This document shows, one piece after another, positions 43,382-49,949 of a stretch of DNA of 49,949 nt; within the stretch, counting starts at the first letter, position 1; every line of letters begins with the position of its first letter. The stretch comes from Pseudarthrobacter sp. AL07 (GTDB lineage: Bacteria > Actinomycetota > Actinomycetes > Actinomycetales > Micrococcaceae), in contig NZ_JASBRB010000025.1 of NCBI RefSeq assembly GCF_029960665.1, forward strand, positions 1-49,949, given 5' to 3'. The notes under the pieces were generated by a model. The model was not told the DNA's origin. It searched no databases and saw only the letters and a list, made by a program, of their open reading frames with translations. A program made the translations under genes and the position numbers.

Positions 43382-43442
43382 AACGCGGGGTCACTTACCG
43401 CCCATCCGGAGGCCCGGAACGGGCGGTAGGTGACCCCGCGTT
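43382..43442. terminator. Very long bidirectional terminator between ctaA and ctaB
   Basis: A 22-base-pair stem (43382-43403 with 43421-43442; 21 perfect pairs and one wobble) with a 17-base loop that can form its own TCCGG/CCGGA hairpin. TTGTTTGTTG follows on the plus strand. The two oxidase-biogenesis genes converge here. Confidence 0.85.
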
Positions 43443-43457
43443 GTTTGTTGAGGAGGG

Positions 43458-44408
43458 CTACTGGCTGATGATCGCTGATCCGACGAACGGATCCACGGCC
43501 AAGGCGATGAACAGCAGTGTCAGGTAGCTGATGGAGCCGTGGAAGACCTTCATGGCCCGCTTGTCCGAGATGTCCTCGCGCTGCGCACGGTTATACAGGG
43601 AGTGCGACTCGTTCAGGAACCAGGCACCTGCCAGGACTGCGGTGGCCGTATAGACCCAGCCCGCGCCACCGGCGGGGACCAACAGCAGCGAGCAGGCCAC
43701 CATGGCCCAGGCATAGAGGACTACCTGGACAGAAACCACCTTGGCGCCGGCGATCGCTCCCAGCATCGGCACGTTGGCGTTGCGGTAGTCCTCGCCGTAG
43801 CGCATGGAAAGCGGCCAGTAGTGCGGCGGCGTCCAGAGGAAGATGACCATAAACAAAATGACGGCGGGCCACTCGACGGTGTTGGTCACAGCGGCCCAGG
43901 CAATCAGCACCGGGAAGCAGCCCGCGGCTCCACCCCACACAATGTTCTGTGCCGTGCGGCGCTTGAGAATAATGGTGTAGATGACCACATAAAAGAAGAT
44001 CGCGCCCAGCCCGAGCCACGCTGCCAGCGGGTTGGCCCCGAACCAGAGAATTCCAATTGCCGCCGCGCCGAGCAGCCACGAGAAAACCAGTGCCTCGCGG
44101 GGCGTCACCTCGCCGGTGACGAGGGGACGGTTCTCAGTCCGGTGCATCAGTTTGTCGATGTCGCGGTCCAGGTAGCAGTTGAAGGCACCGGCGCTGCCGG
44201 CAGCAAACGCGCCGCCTACCAAGGTGGCCAGGATCAGCCCGATCGGCGGGAAGCCGCGCTCGGCGTAGATCATGGTGGGGAGGGTGCTGACCAGCAGCAA
44301 CTCAATGACACGCGGCTTGGTGAGGGCGAAATACGCCTTGGCCTTACGGGCGAACCCGGCTCCCCCTCTGGTGCGGGAAGCGTTAAGCGGCGTATCTGTT
44401 GTGCTCAC
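43458..44408 (-). CDS. ctaB: Protoheme IX farnesyltransferase (heme O synthase)
   Basis: A 316-residue UbiA-family prenyltransferase that adds a farnesyl chain to heme [20 protein letters not shown] opens TM1; the Asp-rich substrate motif is [21 protein letters not shown], and the second is [11 protein letters not shown]. About nine helices follow. GTG 44408 ([15 protein letters not shown]) was chosen; GTG 44420 is also possible, with no strong ribosome site for either. It converges with ctaA. Upstream, TATGAT (minus strand, 44578-44573) is a good -10 hexamer. Confidence 0.94.
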   Translation of the reverse strand: MSTTDTPLNASRTRGGAGFARKAKAYFALTKPRVIELLLVSTLPTMIYAERGFPPIGLILATLVGGAFAAGSAGAFNCYLDRDIDKLMHRTENRPLVTGEVTPREALVFSWLLGAAAIGILWFGANPLAAWLGLGAIFFYVVIYTIILKRRTAQNIVWGGAAGCFPVLIAWAAVTNTVEWPAVILFMVIFLWTPPHYWPLSMRYGEDYRNANVPMLGAIAGAKVVSVQVVLYAWAMVACSLLLVPAGGAGWVYTATAVLAGAWFLNESHSLYNRAQREDISDKRAMKVFHGSISYLTLLFIALAVDPFVGSAIISQ

Positions 44409-44921
44409 GGTGGCAGTCACCCGTTCTGGTTGGCAGTTCTGTCTGGCGGTGCAGCTGTGTTTTAAGGCCGTTGGCCGGGCAGCCCGCCAATGGTCATCAC
44501 GAGTAGGTCCCGGCAACGCCTAGTCTGCCGCCGCCCTGATTAGGGCTCGGCTACCGGCGTAGGCCTGCAAATATCATACCGTGCGCATTTGTAACAGATG
44601 CCCCATGATTAGGCCCTGATGATTGCTGGCAGGGTGATTCGAGCAGATTAACTCAACCTCACGAAATGACGATTCACATAAGGGGAAATTGCGTCCAAAA
44701 CGTGAGATTTGCGCTGACCGGAGAGTGGAATGGAGCTAAGCTGTCACCAGATCAGCACGCGGCAGAAATGCGTTGGAAAACGCGTTCCAATAGCCCTGCT
44801 GAATGATAGATCAACGTTTCGATGGTGAACGGCTGGTACACACCGCAGCAGGCACCATAGCGTGCCCCGGAGCGGATCCCGTGTACCGCCCACCATCAGC
44901 ACAGAGAGGGGCCCGGTTTTC
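44409..44921. promoter_or_regulatory. 513-bp divergent regulatory region between ctaB and tkt
   Basis: No gene is visible. For ctaB: TATGAT at 44578-44573 (minus) with a weak -35, and a palindrome GCCCTGATTAGGGC (44533-44546) in its leader. For tkt: TGACCG (44715-44720), 16-base spacer and TAAGCT (44737-44742) form a possible promoter. Downstream of it lies TTGGAA-AACGCG-TTCCAA (44773-44790), a dyad resembling LacI-family operators. This leaves about 175 bases of leader before the tkt GTG. No LacI gene is in the window. Confidence 0.45.
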
Positions 44922-47048
44922 GTGCCACATTTGGAAGAGCAAGAACTGTCATGGACCAGCTTGGACCAGCGCGCGGTGGATACCGCCCGTGTATTGGCTG
45001 CGGATGCCGTGGAGAAGGTCGGCAACGGCCACCCCGGTACGGCCATGAGCCTGGCACCCGCCGCATACCTTCTCTTCCAGAAGCTGATGCGCCACGACCC
45101 CCGCAACCCGGACTGGCTGGGACGTGACCGTTTCATCCTGTCGCCCGGCCACACGTCGCTCACCCTTTACATACAGCTGTTCCTGTCCGGCTACGGCCTG
45201 GAACTGAAGGACCTTGAGGCGCTGCGCACCTGGGATTCGCTGACCCCGGGCCACCCGGAGTACAAGCACACCGCCGGTGTCGAAATCACCACCGGCCCGC
45301 TGGGCCAGGGCCTGGCTTCCTCGGTGGGCTTCGCCTACTCACAACGGCGGATGCGCGGCCTGTTCGACGCCGATGCTGCGGCTGGCGAAAGCCCCTTCGA
45401 CCACACCATCTGGGTCATCGCCTCCGACGGCGACCTCCAGGAAGGCGTCACGTCCGAGGCTTCCTCGCTGGCCGGGCACCAGGAACTGGGCAACCTCGTG
45501 GTGATCTACGACGAGAACCACATCTCCATCGAGGACGACACCGACATCTCCTTCACCGAGGATGTCCTCAAGCGCTACGAGGCCTACGGCTGGCACACCC
45601 AGCGCGTCGACTGGACCAAGACCGGCGAATACAAGGAGGACGTGCAGGAGCTGTACTCGGCCCTGCTCGCCGCGAAGGCCGAGACGTCCAAGCCCTCCAT
45701 CATCTCGCTGCGAACCATCATCGGCTACCCGGCGCCCAAGAAGCAGAACACGGGCAAGATCCACGGTTCCGCACTGGGTGCTGAGGAAGTCGCAGGCCTG
45801 AAGTCTGTGCTGGGCTTCGACCCCGCCAAGTCCTTCGAGGTGGACCAGGACGTCCTGGCCCACGCCCGCTCGGTGGTTGACCGCGGTGCCGCCGCCCAGA
45901 AGGAATGGGAAGAGTCCTTCAACGCCTGGCAGGCCGCCAACCCCGAAGGCGCCGCTCTCCTGCAGCGCATCGAGGCCCGCGAACTGCCCGAAAGCCTGGA
46001 CGCCGCACTCCCGGTCTTCCCGGCCGGCAAGGACGTCTCCACCCGGGCAGCGTCGGGTAAGGTCCTGAACGCACTGGGACCGGTCATGCCGGAACTCTGG
46101 GGCGGTTCGGCTGACCTCGCCGAGTCCAACAACACCACCATCGAAGGCTCGCCGTCCTTTGTGCCCGCCTCCAAACAGACCGACACCTGGTCCGGCAACC
46201 CCTACGGCCGGGTCCTGCACTTCGGCATCCGTGAGCACGCCGCCGCATCGATCGTGAACGGAATCTCGCTGCACGGCCGGACCCGCGCGTTTTCCGGTAC
46301 GTTCCTGATCTTCAGCGACTACCAGCGCCCGGCCATCCGGCTCGGCGCCCTCATGGGCGTTCCGTCACTGTATGTCTGGACGCACGACTCCATAGGCCTG
46401 GGCGAAGACGGTCCCACCCACCAGCCGGTGGAGCAGCTCTCCACGCTGCGCGCCATTGTGGGCCTGGACGTAGTCCGCCCCGGCGACGCCAACGAGGTGG
46501 GCATCGCATGGAAGACCATGCTGGAGAACCACGAAAACCCGGCCGGCATCGTCCTGACCCGTCAGAACGTCCCCACCTTCGCCCGCGGTGAAGGCGTGGC
46601 CGACGGCGACACGTTCGGTTCCGTTGACGGCGTCGCCAAGGGCGGCTACGTCCTGGCAGAAGCGGCCAAGGACGGCGCCACCGTTCCGGCCGACGTGCTG
46701 CTGATAGGCACCGGCTCCGAGGTCCAGCTGGCCGTCCAGGCCCGCGAAGCCCTCCAGGCCGAAGGCATCGCCGCCCGCGTCATCTCCATGCCGTGTGTGG
46801 AGTGGTTCAACAAGCAGGACGCGGCTTACCGCGAGTCCGTGCTCCCCGCAGCCGTCAAGGCACGGGTCTCCGTCGAAGCCGGTCTGGCCTTGGGCTGGAG
46901 GGAATTCGTTGGCGATGCCGGCCGTTCCATCTCGCTCGAGCACTACGGCGCTTCGGCAGACTACAAACGCCTGTTCCAGGAGTTCGGCATCACCGCGGAG
47001 GCTGTCGCCGCCGCCGCCAAGGACTCCCTCGCTGGCCTGCAGGCCTGA
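44922..47048 (+). CDS. tkt: Transketolase
   Basis: A 708-residue thiamine-diphosphate enzyme that exchanges two-carbon units between pentose and hexose phosphates. [13 protein letters not shown] at 35-47 binds the cofactor/substrate; [14 protein letters not shown] and [36 protein letters not shown] is the ThDP/Mg motif (GDG...N). [14 protein letters not shown] carries the catalytic Glu (HFGIREHA), and [20 protein letters not shown] is the pyrimidine-domain motif. GTG 44922 ([15 protein letters not shown]) has GAGGGG ~10 bases upstream and was chosen over the frame opening at 44862. First gene of the tkt-tal-pgi-zwf cluster; RBS-linked tal follows after 25 bases. Confidence 0.96.
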   Translation: MPHLEEQELSWTSLDQRAVDTARVLAADAVEKVGNGHPGTAMSLAPAAYLLFQKLMRHDPRNPDWLGRDRFILSPGHTSLTLYIQLFLSGYGLELKDLEALRTWDSLTPGHPEYKHTAGVEITTGPLGQGLASSVGFAYSQRRMRGLFDADAAAGESPFDHTIWVIASDGDLQEGVTSEASSLAGHQELGNLVVIYDENHISIEDDTDISFTEDVLKRYEAYGWHTQRVDWTKTGEYKEDVQELYSALLAAKAETSKPSIISLRTIIGYPAPKKQNTGKIHGSALGAEEVAGLKSVLGFDPAKSFEVDQDVLAHARSVVDRGAAAQKEWEESFNAWQAANPEGAALLQRIEARELPESLDAALPVFPAGKDVSTRAASGKVLNALGPVMPELWGGSADLAESNNTTIEGSPSFVPASKQTDTWSGNPYGRVLHFGIREHAAASIVNGISLHGRTRAFSGTFLIFSDYQRPAIRLGALMGVPSLYVWTHDSIGLGEDGPTHQPVEQLSTLRAIVGLDVVRPGDANEVGIAWKTMLENHENPAGIVLTRQNVPTFARGEGVADGDTFGSVDGVAKGGYVLAEAAKDGATVPADVLLIGTGSEVQLAVQAREALQAEGIAARVISMPCVEWFNKQDAAYRESVLPAAVKARVSVEAGLALGWREFVGDAGRSISLEHYGASADYKRLFQEFGITAEAVAAAAKDSLAGLQA

Positions 47049-47073
47049 ACCCGATATCCAGGAGATACAAAAA

Positions 47074-48189
47074 ATGACTACCCCCACACAGCAGCTCTCC
47101 GCCGCCGGAGTATCCATCTGGCTCGATGACCTTTCCCGCAGCCGCCTTGAAACAGGCACGCTGCGCAAGCTGATCGAAGAGAAGAACGTCGTTGGTGTGA
47201 CCACCAACCCGTCCATCTTCCACGCCGCCATCACCGCCGGCACGGACTACGACGCCACCATCGCGGCCCAGGCAGCAGCCGGCGCCAGCGTCGAGGAGAC
47301 CATCTTCGAAATCACCACCACCGACGTCGCTGACGCCTGCGACCTCTTCGCACCGGTGGCAGCAGCTACCAGCGGTGTCGACGGCCGTGTTTCCATCGAA
47401 GTTGACCCGCGCCTGGCCTGGGACACGGCCGGCACCATCGCCGAAGCCAAGCACCTATACAAGAAGGTCAACAAGGACAACGTCCACATCAAGATCCCGG
47501 CAACCCTTGAAGGCCTCGAAGCGATCACCGCGACGCTGGCTGAGGGCATCAGCGTCAACGTGACCCTGATCTTCTCGCTCGAGCGCTACCGCGCTGTCAT
47601 CAACGCTTTCCAGTCCGGCCTGGAGCAGGCCAAAGACAACGGCCACGACCTGTCCACGATCCACTCGGTGGCGTCGTTCTTCGTCTCCCGCGTGGACTCC
47701 GAAATCGACAAGCGCCTCGACGCCATCGGCACCGATGAAGCCAAGGCCCTCAAAGGCAAGGCCGGCGTAGCCAACGCCCGCCTGGCCTACCAGGTGTACG
47801 AGCAGCTCTTCGCCACCGAGCGCTGGGCACTGCTGGCCGAAGCCGGCGCACGTCCGCAGCGTCCGCTGTGGGCCTCCACCGGCGTCAAGGACCCGGCCTA
47901 CCCCGACACCCTGTACGTCACCGAGTTGGCAGCCCCCGGCGTTGTGAACACGATGCCGGAGAAGACCCTGGACGCCACGTTCGATCACGGCGTGGTCACC
48001 GGTGACACTGTCTCCGGCACGTACACCGAGGCCAACGCCACACTGGACGCACTGGACGCGCTGGGCATCTCCTACAACGAGGTCGTCGCGCTCCTCGAAT
48101 CCGAAGGCCTCGACAAGTTCGTGGCCAGCTGGAAGGAACTCCTGGCCGACGTCGAAGGTGCTCTTGCCGCTGCACGGAAGGCTTCCTAA
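47074..48189 (+). CDS. tal: Transaldolase
   Basis: A 371-residue transaldolase that moves a dihydroxyacetone unit between sugar phosphates. The Schiff-base lysine is K140 in [25 protein letters not shown] and [13 protein letters not shown] are family motifs, and [12 protein letters not shown] lies in the C-terminal part. The length fits the actinobacterial class. AGGAGA 8 bases before ATG 47074 marks the start; the longer open frame overlaps the end of tkt in another frame. pgi follows after 6 bases. Confidence 0.96.
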   Translation: MTTPTQQLSAAGVSIWLDDLSRSRLETGTLRKLIEEKNVVGVTTNPSIFHAAITAGTDYDATIAAQAAAGASVEETIFEITTTDVADACDLFAPVAAATSGVDGRVSIEVDPRLAWDTAGTIAEAKHLYKKVNKDNVHIKIPATLEGLEAITATLAEGISVNVTLIFSLERYRAVINAFQSGLEQAKDNGHDLSTIHSVASFFVSRVDSEIDKRLDAIGTDEAKALKGKAGVANARLAYQVYEQLFATERWALLAEAGARPQRPLWASTGVKDPAYPDTLYVTELAAPGVVNTMPEKTLDATFDHGVVTGDTVSGTYTEANATLDALDALGISYNEVVALLESEGLDKFVASWKELLADVEGALAAARKAS

Positions 48190-48195
48190 CCCACT

Positions 48196-49830
48196 ATGAG
48201 CACTCTCAGCTACGACGCCACCGGTGCCGCGCAGCAGGCACTCGAACAGCACCTGCCCGCCCTCGTGGCGGAACGCATTGCCACCCGGATCTTCGCCAAG
48301 GACCACACCCTATGGGGTCCCGACGCCGAAGCCGAGTCAGCTGTCCGCCTTGGCTGGGTTGAGGCGGCCACCGTCTCACAGGCCCTCGTGCCCAGCATCC
48401 TCGAACTCCGGGGTGCCCTCAAGGCTGACGGCGTGACCCGCATTGTGCTTTGCGGCATGGGCGGATCTTCGCTGGCTCCCGAGGTCATCGCCGGCACCGC
48501 TGGCGTCGAGCTGACAGTGCTGGACAGCACCGACCCCGACCAGGTCCGCGCCGCCCTCGCAGACCGGCTGGCCGAAACCGCGATTGTGGTTTCGTCCAAG
48601 TCCGGTTCAACCCTGGAGACCGATTCCCAGCGCCGGATCTTCGAGCACGCCTTCACCGAAGCCGGCATCGATGCGAAGAGCCGGATCATTATCGTCACCG
48701 ATCCCGGTTCCCCGCTGGATAAGGCCTCGCGTGAGGCCGGCTACCGTGCCGTCTTCAACGCCGATCCGAACGTTGGGGGCCGCTACTCCGCCCTCACCGC
48801 ATTCGGGCTGGTCCCCTCGGGCCTGGCCGGTGTGGACATCCAGGCTTTCCTGGATGAGGCCGAGGAATCCGCTGAGATCCTGAACGAGGACGCCGCCGAG
48901 AACATCGGGCTGGCCCTCGGAACGGCCCTGGGCGGAACCAATCCGCTGCGCAACAAGATTGTCATCGCCGAGGACGGTTCCGGCATTGTGGGCTTCGCTG
49001 ACTGGGCCGAGCAGCTCATCGCCGAATCCACCGGCAAGCTCGGCACCGGCGTCCTGCCGGTGGTGGCCGGACCCACGTCACCGGAGGTCACGTACGGTGC
49101 CCCGGACGTCCTGGTGGTGCGGCTGGTAGCCGCGGATGCCGACGTCGAACTCGGCAACAACGAAGTAGCCATCGCGGGCGGCCTGGCCACCCAGATGATG
49201 GTGTGGGAGTTCGCCACCGCGGTGGCCGGGCGCCTGCTCGGCATCAACCCGTTTGACCAGCCGGACGTGGAGGCAGCGAAAGTTGCCGCCCGCGGCCTGC
49301 TGGACGCGCAGCCTGAACCTACTCCGGCCGCGTTTGTCGACGGGGCGATCGAGGTTCGCGGCGGTGACTGGCTCGGCGATGCGGCGTCCGCACAGGACGC
49401 CGTGGATGCACTGCTGGGAACCCTCGACGAGGACAGCTACCTCAGTGTCCAGGCCTACTTTGACCGGCTGGCTTTCGCAAAGCTGGAAGGCATCCGCGAC
49501 CACCTTGCCGGCGTCAGCGGACGTCCCGTCACGTTCGGCTGGGGCCCGCGGTTCCTGCACTCCACCGGGCAGTTCCACAAGGGCGGACCCGCCATCGGAG
49601 TCTTTCTGCAGGTTACGGCCGCTCCCACCGAGGACCTGGCCATCCCGGACCGTGCGTTCACGTTCGGAGAACTGATTTCCGCCCAGGCCGCGGGCGATGC
49701 CCAGGTCCTGGCCGGCCATGGCCGCCCCGTCCTGCGACTGCACCTGACCGACCGCGCCGCCGGAGTTGTACAGCTGCAGGAGATCATCGCAGCAGTTGCC
49801 ACCCGATCAGCATCCGTCACCGAAAACTAA
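48196..49830 (+). CDS. pgi: Glucose-6-phosphate isomerase
   Basis: A 544-residue enzyme interconverting glucose-6-phosphate and fructose-6-phosphate. The SIS-domain phosphate loop GMGGSSLAPEVIAGTAG and the VVSSKSGSTLETDSQR segment (Ser-Thr rich substrate loop) are evident, followed by GGRYSALTAFGLVP and the later FGWGPRFLHSTGQFHKGGP (His near the active site). The sequence is of the long, actinobacterial type often fused or paired with transaldolase, not the classic E. coli motif pattern, but the SIS fold is clear. It sits in the pentose-phosphate cluster between tal and zwf, 6 bases after tal. Confidence 0.92.
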   Translation: MSTLSYDATGAAQQALEQHLPALVAERIATRIFAKDHTLWGPDAEAESAVRLGWVEAATVSQALVPSILELRGALKADGVTRIVLCGMGGSSLAPEVIAGTAGVELTVLDSTDPDQVRAALADRLAETAIVVSSKSGSTLETDSQRRIFEHAFTEAGIDAKSRIIIVTDPGSPLDKASREAGYRAVFNADPNVGGRYSALTAFGLVPSGLAGVDIQAFLDEAEESAEILNEDAAENIGLALGTALGGTNPLRNKIVIAEDGSGIVGFADWAEQLIAESTGKLGTGVLPVVAGPTSPEVTYGAPDVLVVRLVAADADVELGNNEVAIAGGLATQMMVWEFATAVAGRLLGINPFDQPDVEAAKVAARGLLDAQPEPTPAAFVDGAIEVRGGDWLGDAASAQDAVDALLGTLDEDSYLSVQAYFDRLAFAKLEGIRDHLAGVSGRPVTFGWGPRFLHSTGQFHKGGPAIGVFLQVTAAPTEDLAIPDRAFTFGELISAQAAGDAQVLAGHGRPVLRLHLTDRAAGVVQLQEIIAAVATRSASVTEN

Positions 49831-49845
49831 GGCTCAACAGCAAAC

Positions 49846-49949
49846 ATGCCAGAAACTGAAAACGGCAGGAATTCCGCGACGCGTTCCGGACGAACTGGCC
49901 GTAACCCGTTGCGGGATCCGCGTGATCGTCGTCTGAATCGGATTGCCGG
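49846..49949 (+). CDS. zwf: Glucose-6-phosphate dehydrogenase, N-terminus only
   Basis: The window ends 34 codons into this gene. The visible start (MPETENGRNSATRSG, then RNPLRDPRDRRLNRIAG) matches the N-terminal extension of actinobacterial Zwf just before the coenzyme-binding loop, which lies outside the window. It begins 15 bases after the pgi stop. It would oxidise glucose-6-phosphate with NADP, supplying the pathway that tkt and tal continue. Confidence 0.8.
   Translation, partial: MPETENGRNSATRSGRTGRNPLRDPRDRRLNRIA

Overview
This is a chromosomal window from a high-GC Gram-positive bacterium. Its gene content and protein style fit an actinobacterium of the Micrococcaceae (Arthrobacter/Pseudarthrobacter group). 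Supporting points are the GlgM-GlgC pair, a SUF operon led by SufR, the ctaA/ctaB and tkt-tal-pgi-zwf neighbourhoods, C- type B ribosomal protein L31, actinobacterial FabG4, and many GTG/TTG or leaderless starts. It is mostly core metabolism. I see no rRNA, tRNA, CRISPR array, prophage or intact insertion sequence. The genus is inferred; no search was run.

Layout. 0.05-6.6 kb: a fatty-acid degradation island, with MaoC hydratase, FabG4-type reductase and thiolase on the minus strand, divergent from a TetR regulator and a long acyl-CoA oxidase/dehydrogenase. A strong inverted repeat overlaps the regulator's start codon. 6.7-9.4 kb: divergent glgM/glgA and glgC (glycogen/maltosyl phosphate synthesis). 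9.5-11.5 kb: a zinc-ribbon short-chain dehydrogenase-like protein and a flavin-binding protein. 11.6-15.0 kb: a transglutaminase / alpha-E / circularly permuted ATP-grasp operon. 15.1-19.9 kb: a YeiH-type transporter, aminopeptidase N and an unusual lipoate-ligase-like protein. 20-24 kb: L31, an rRNA/tRNA methyltransferase, a TauE-type transporter, an orphan ABC ATPase and SerB. 24-29.4 kb: two short-chain dehydrogenases, a DUF3099 / Cys-His protein / SURF1 operon, a repeat-rich 450-bp gap without a gene, and an ABC-F protein. 29.6-34.3 kb: the bioYMN biotin transporter converging on a thiolase and acyl-CoA ligase pair. 34.4-35.2 kb: a zinc metallopeptidase. 35.3-40.5 kb: the SUF iron-sulfur assembly operon (sufR-sufB-sufD-Rieske-sufC-sufT). 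40.7-44.4 kb: an ABC exporter, heme A synthase and heme O synthase. 44.9-49.9 kb: transketolase, transaldolase, glucose-6-phosphate isomerase and the start of zwf.

How it works together. SUF assembly, heme O/A synthesis and SURF1 all feed the respiratory chain (cytochrome oxidase maturation). The tkt-tal-pgi-zwf set runs the pentose-phosphate pathway. The fad island and the bioY-linked thiolase/ligase pair handle acyl-CoA chemistry.

The points most worth following are these: the biotin-linked thiolase/ligase pair, whose thiolase has Ser in place of the second catalytic Cys; the zinc-ribbon SDR lacking the catalytic Tyr; the ATP-grasp/alpha-E/transglutaminase operon; the repeat-rich element at 27.35-27.78 kb; and a consistent leaderless-promoter signature in front of about ten genes.
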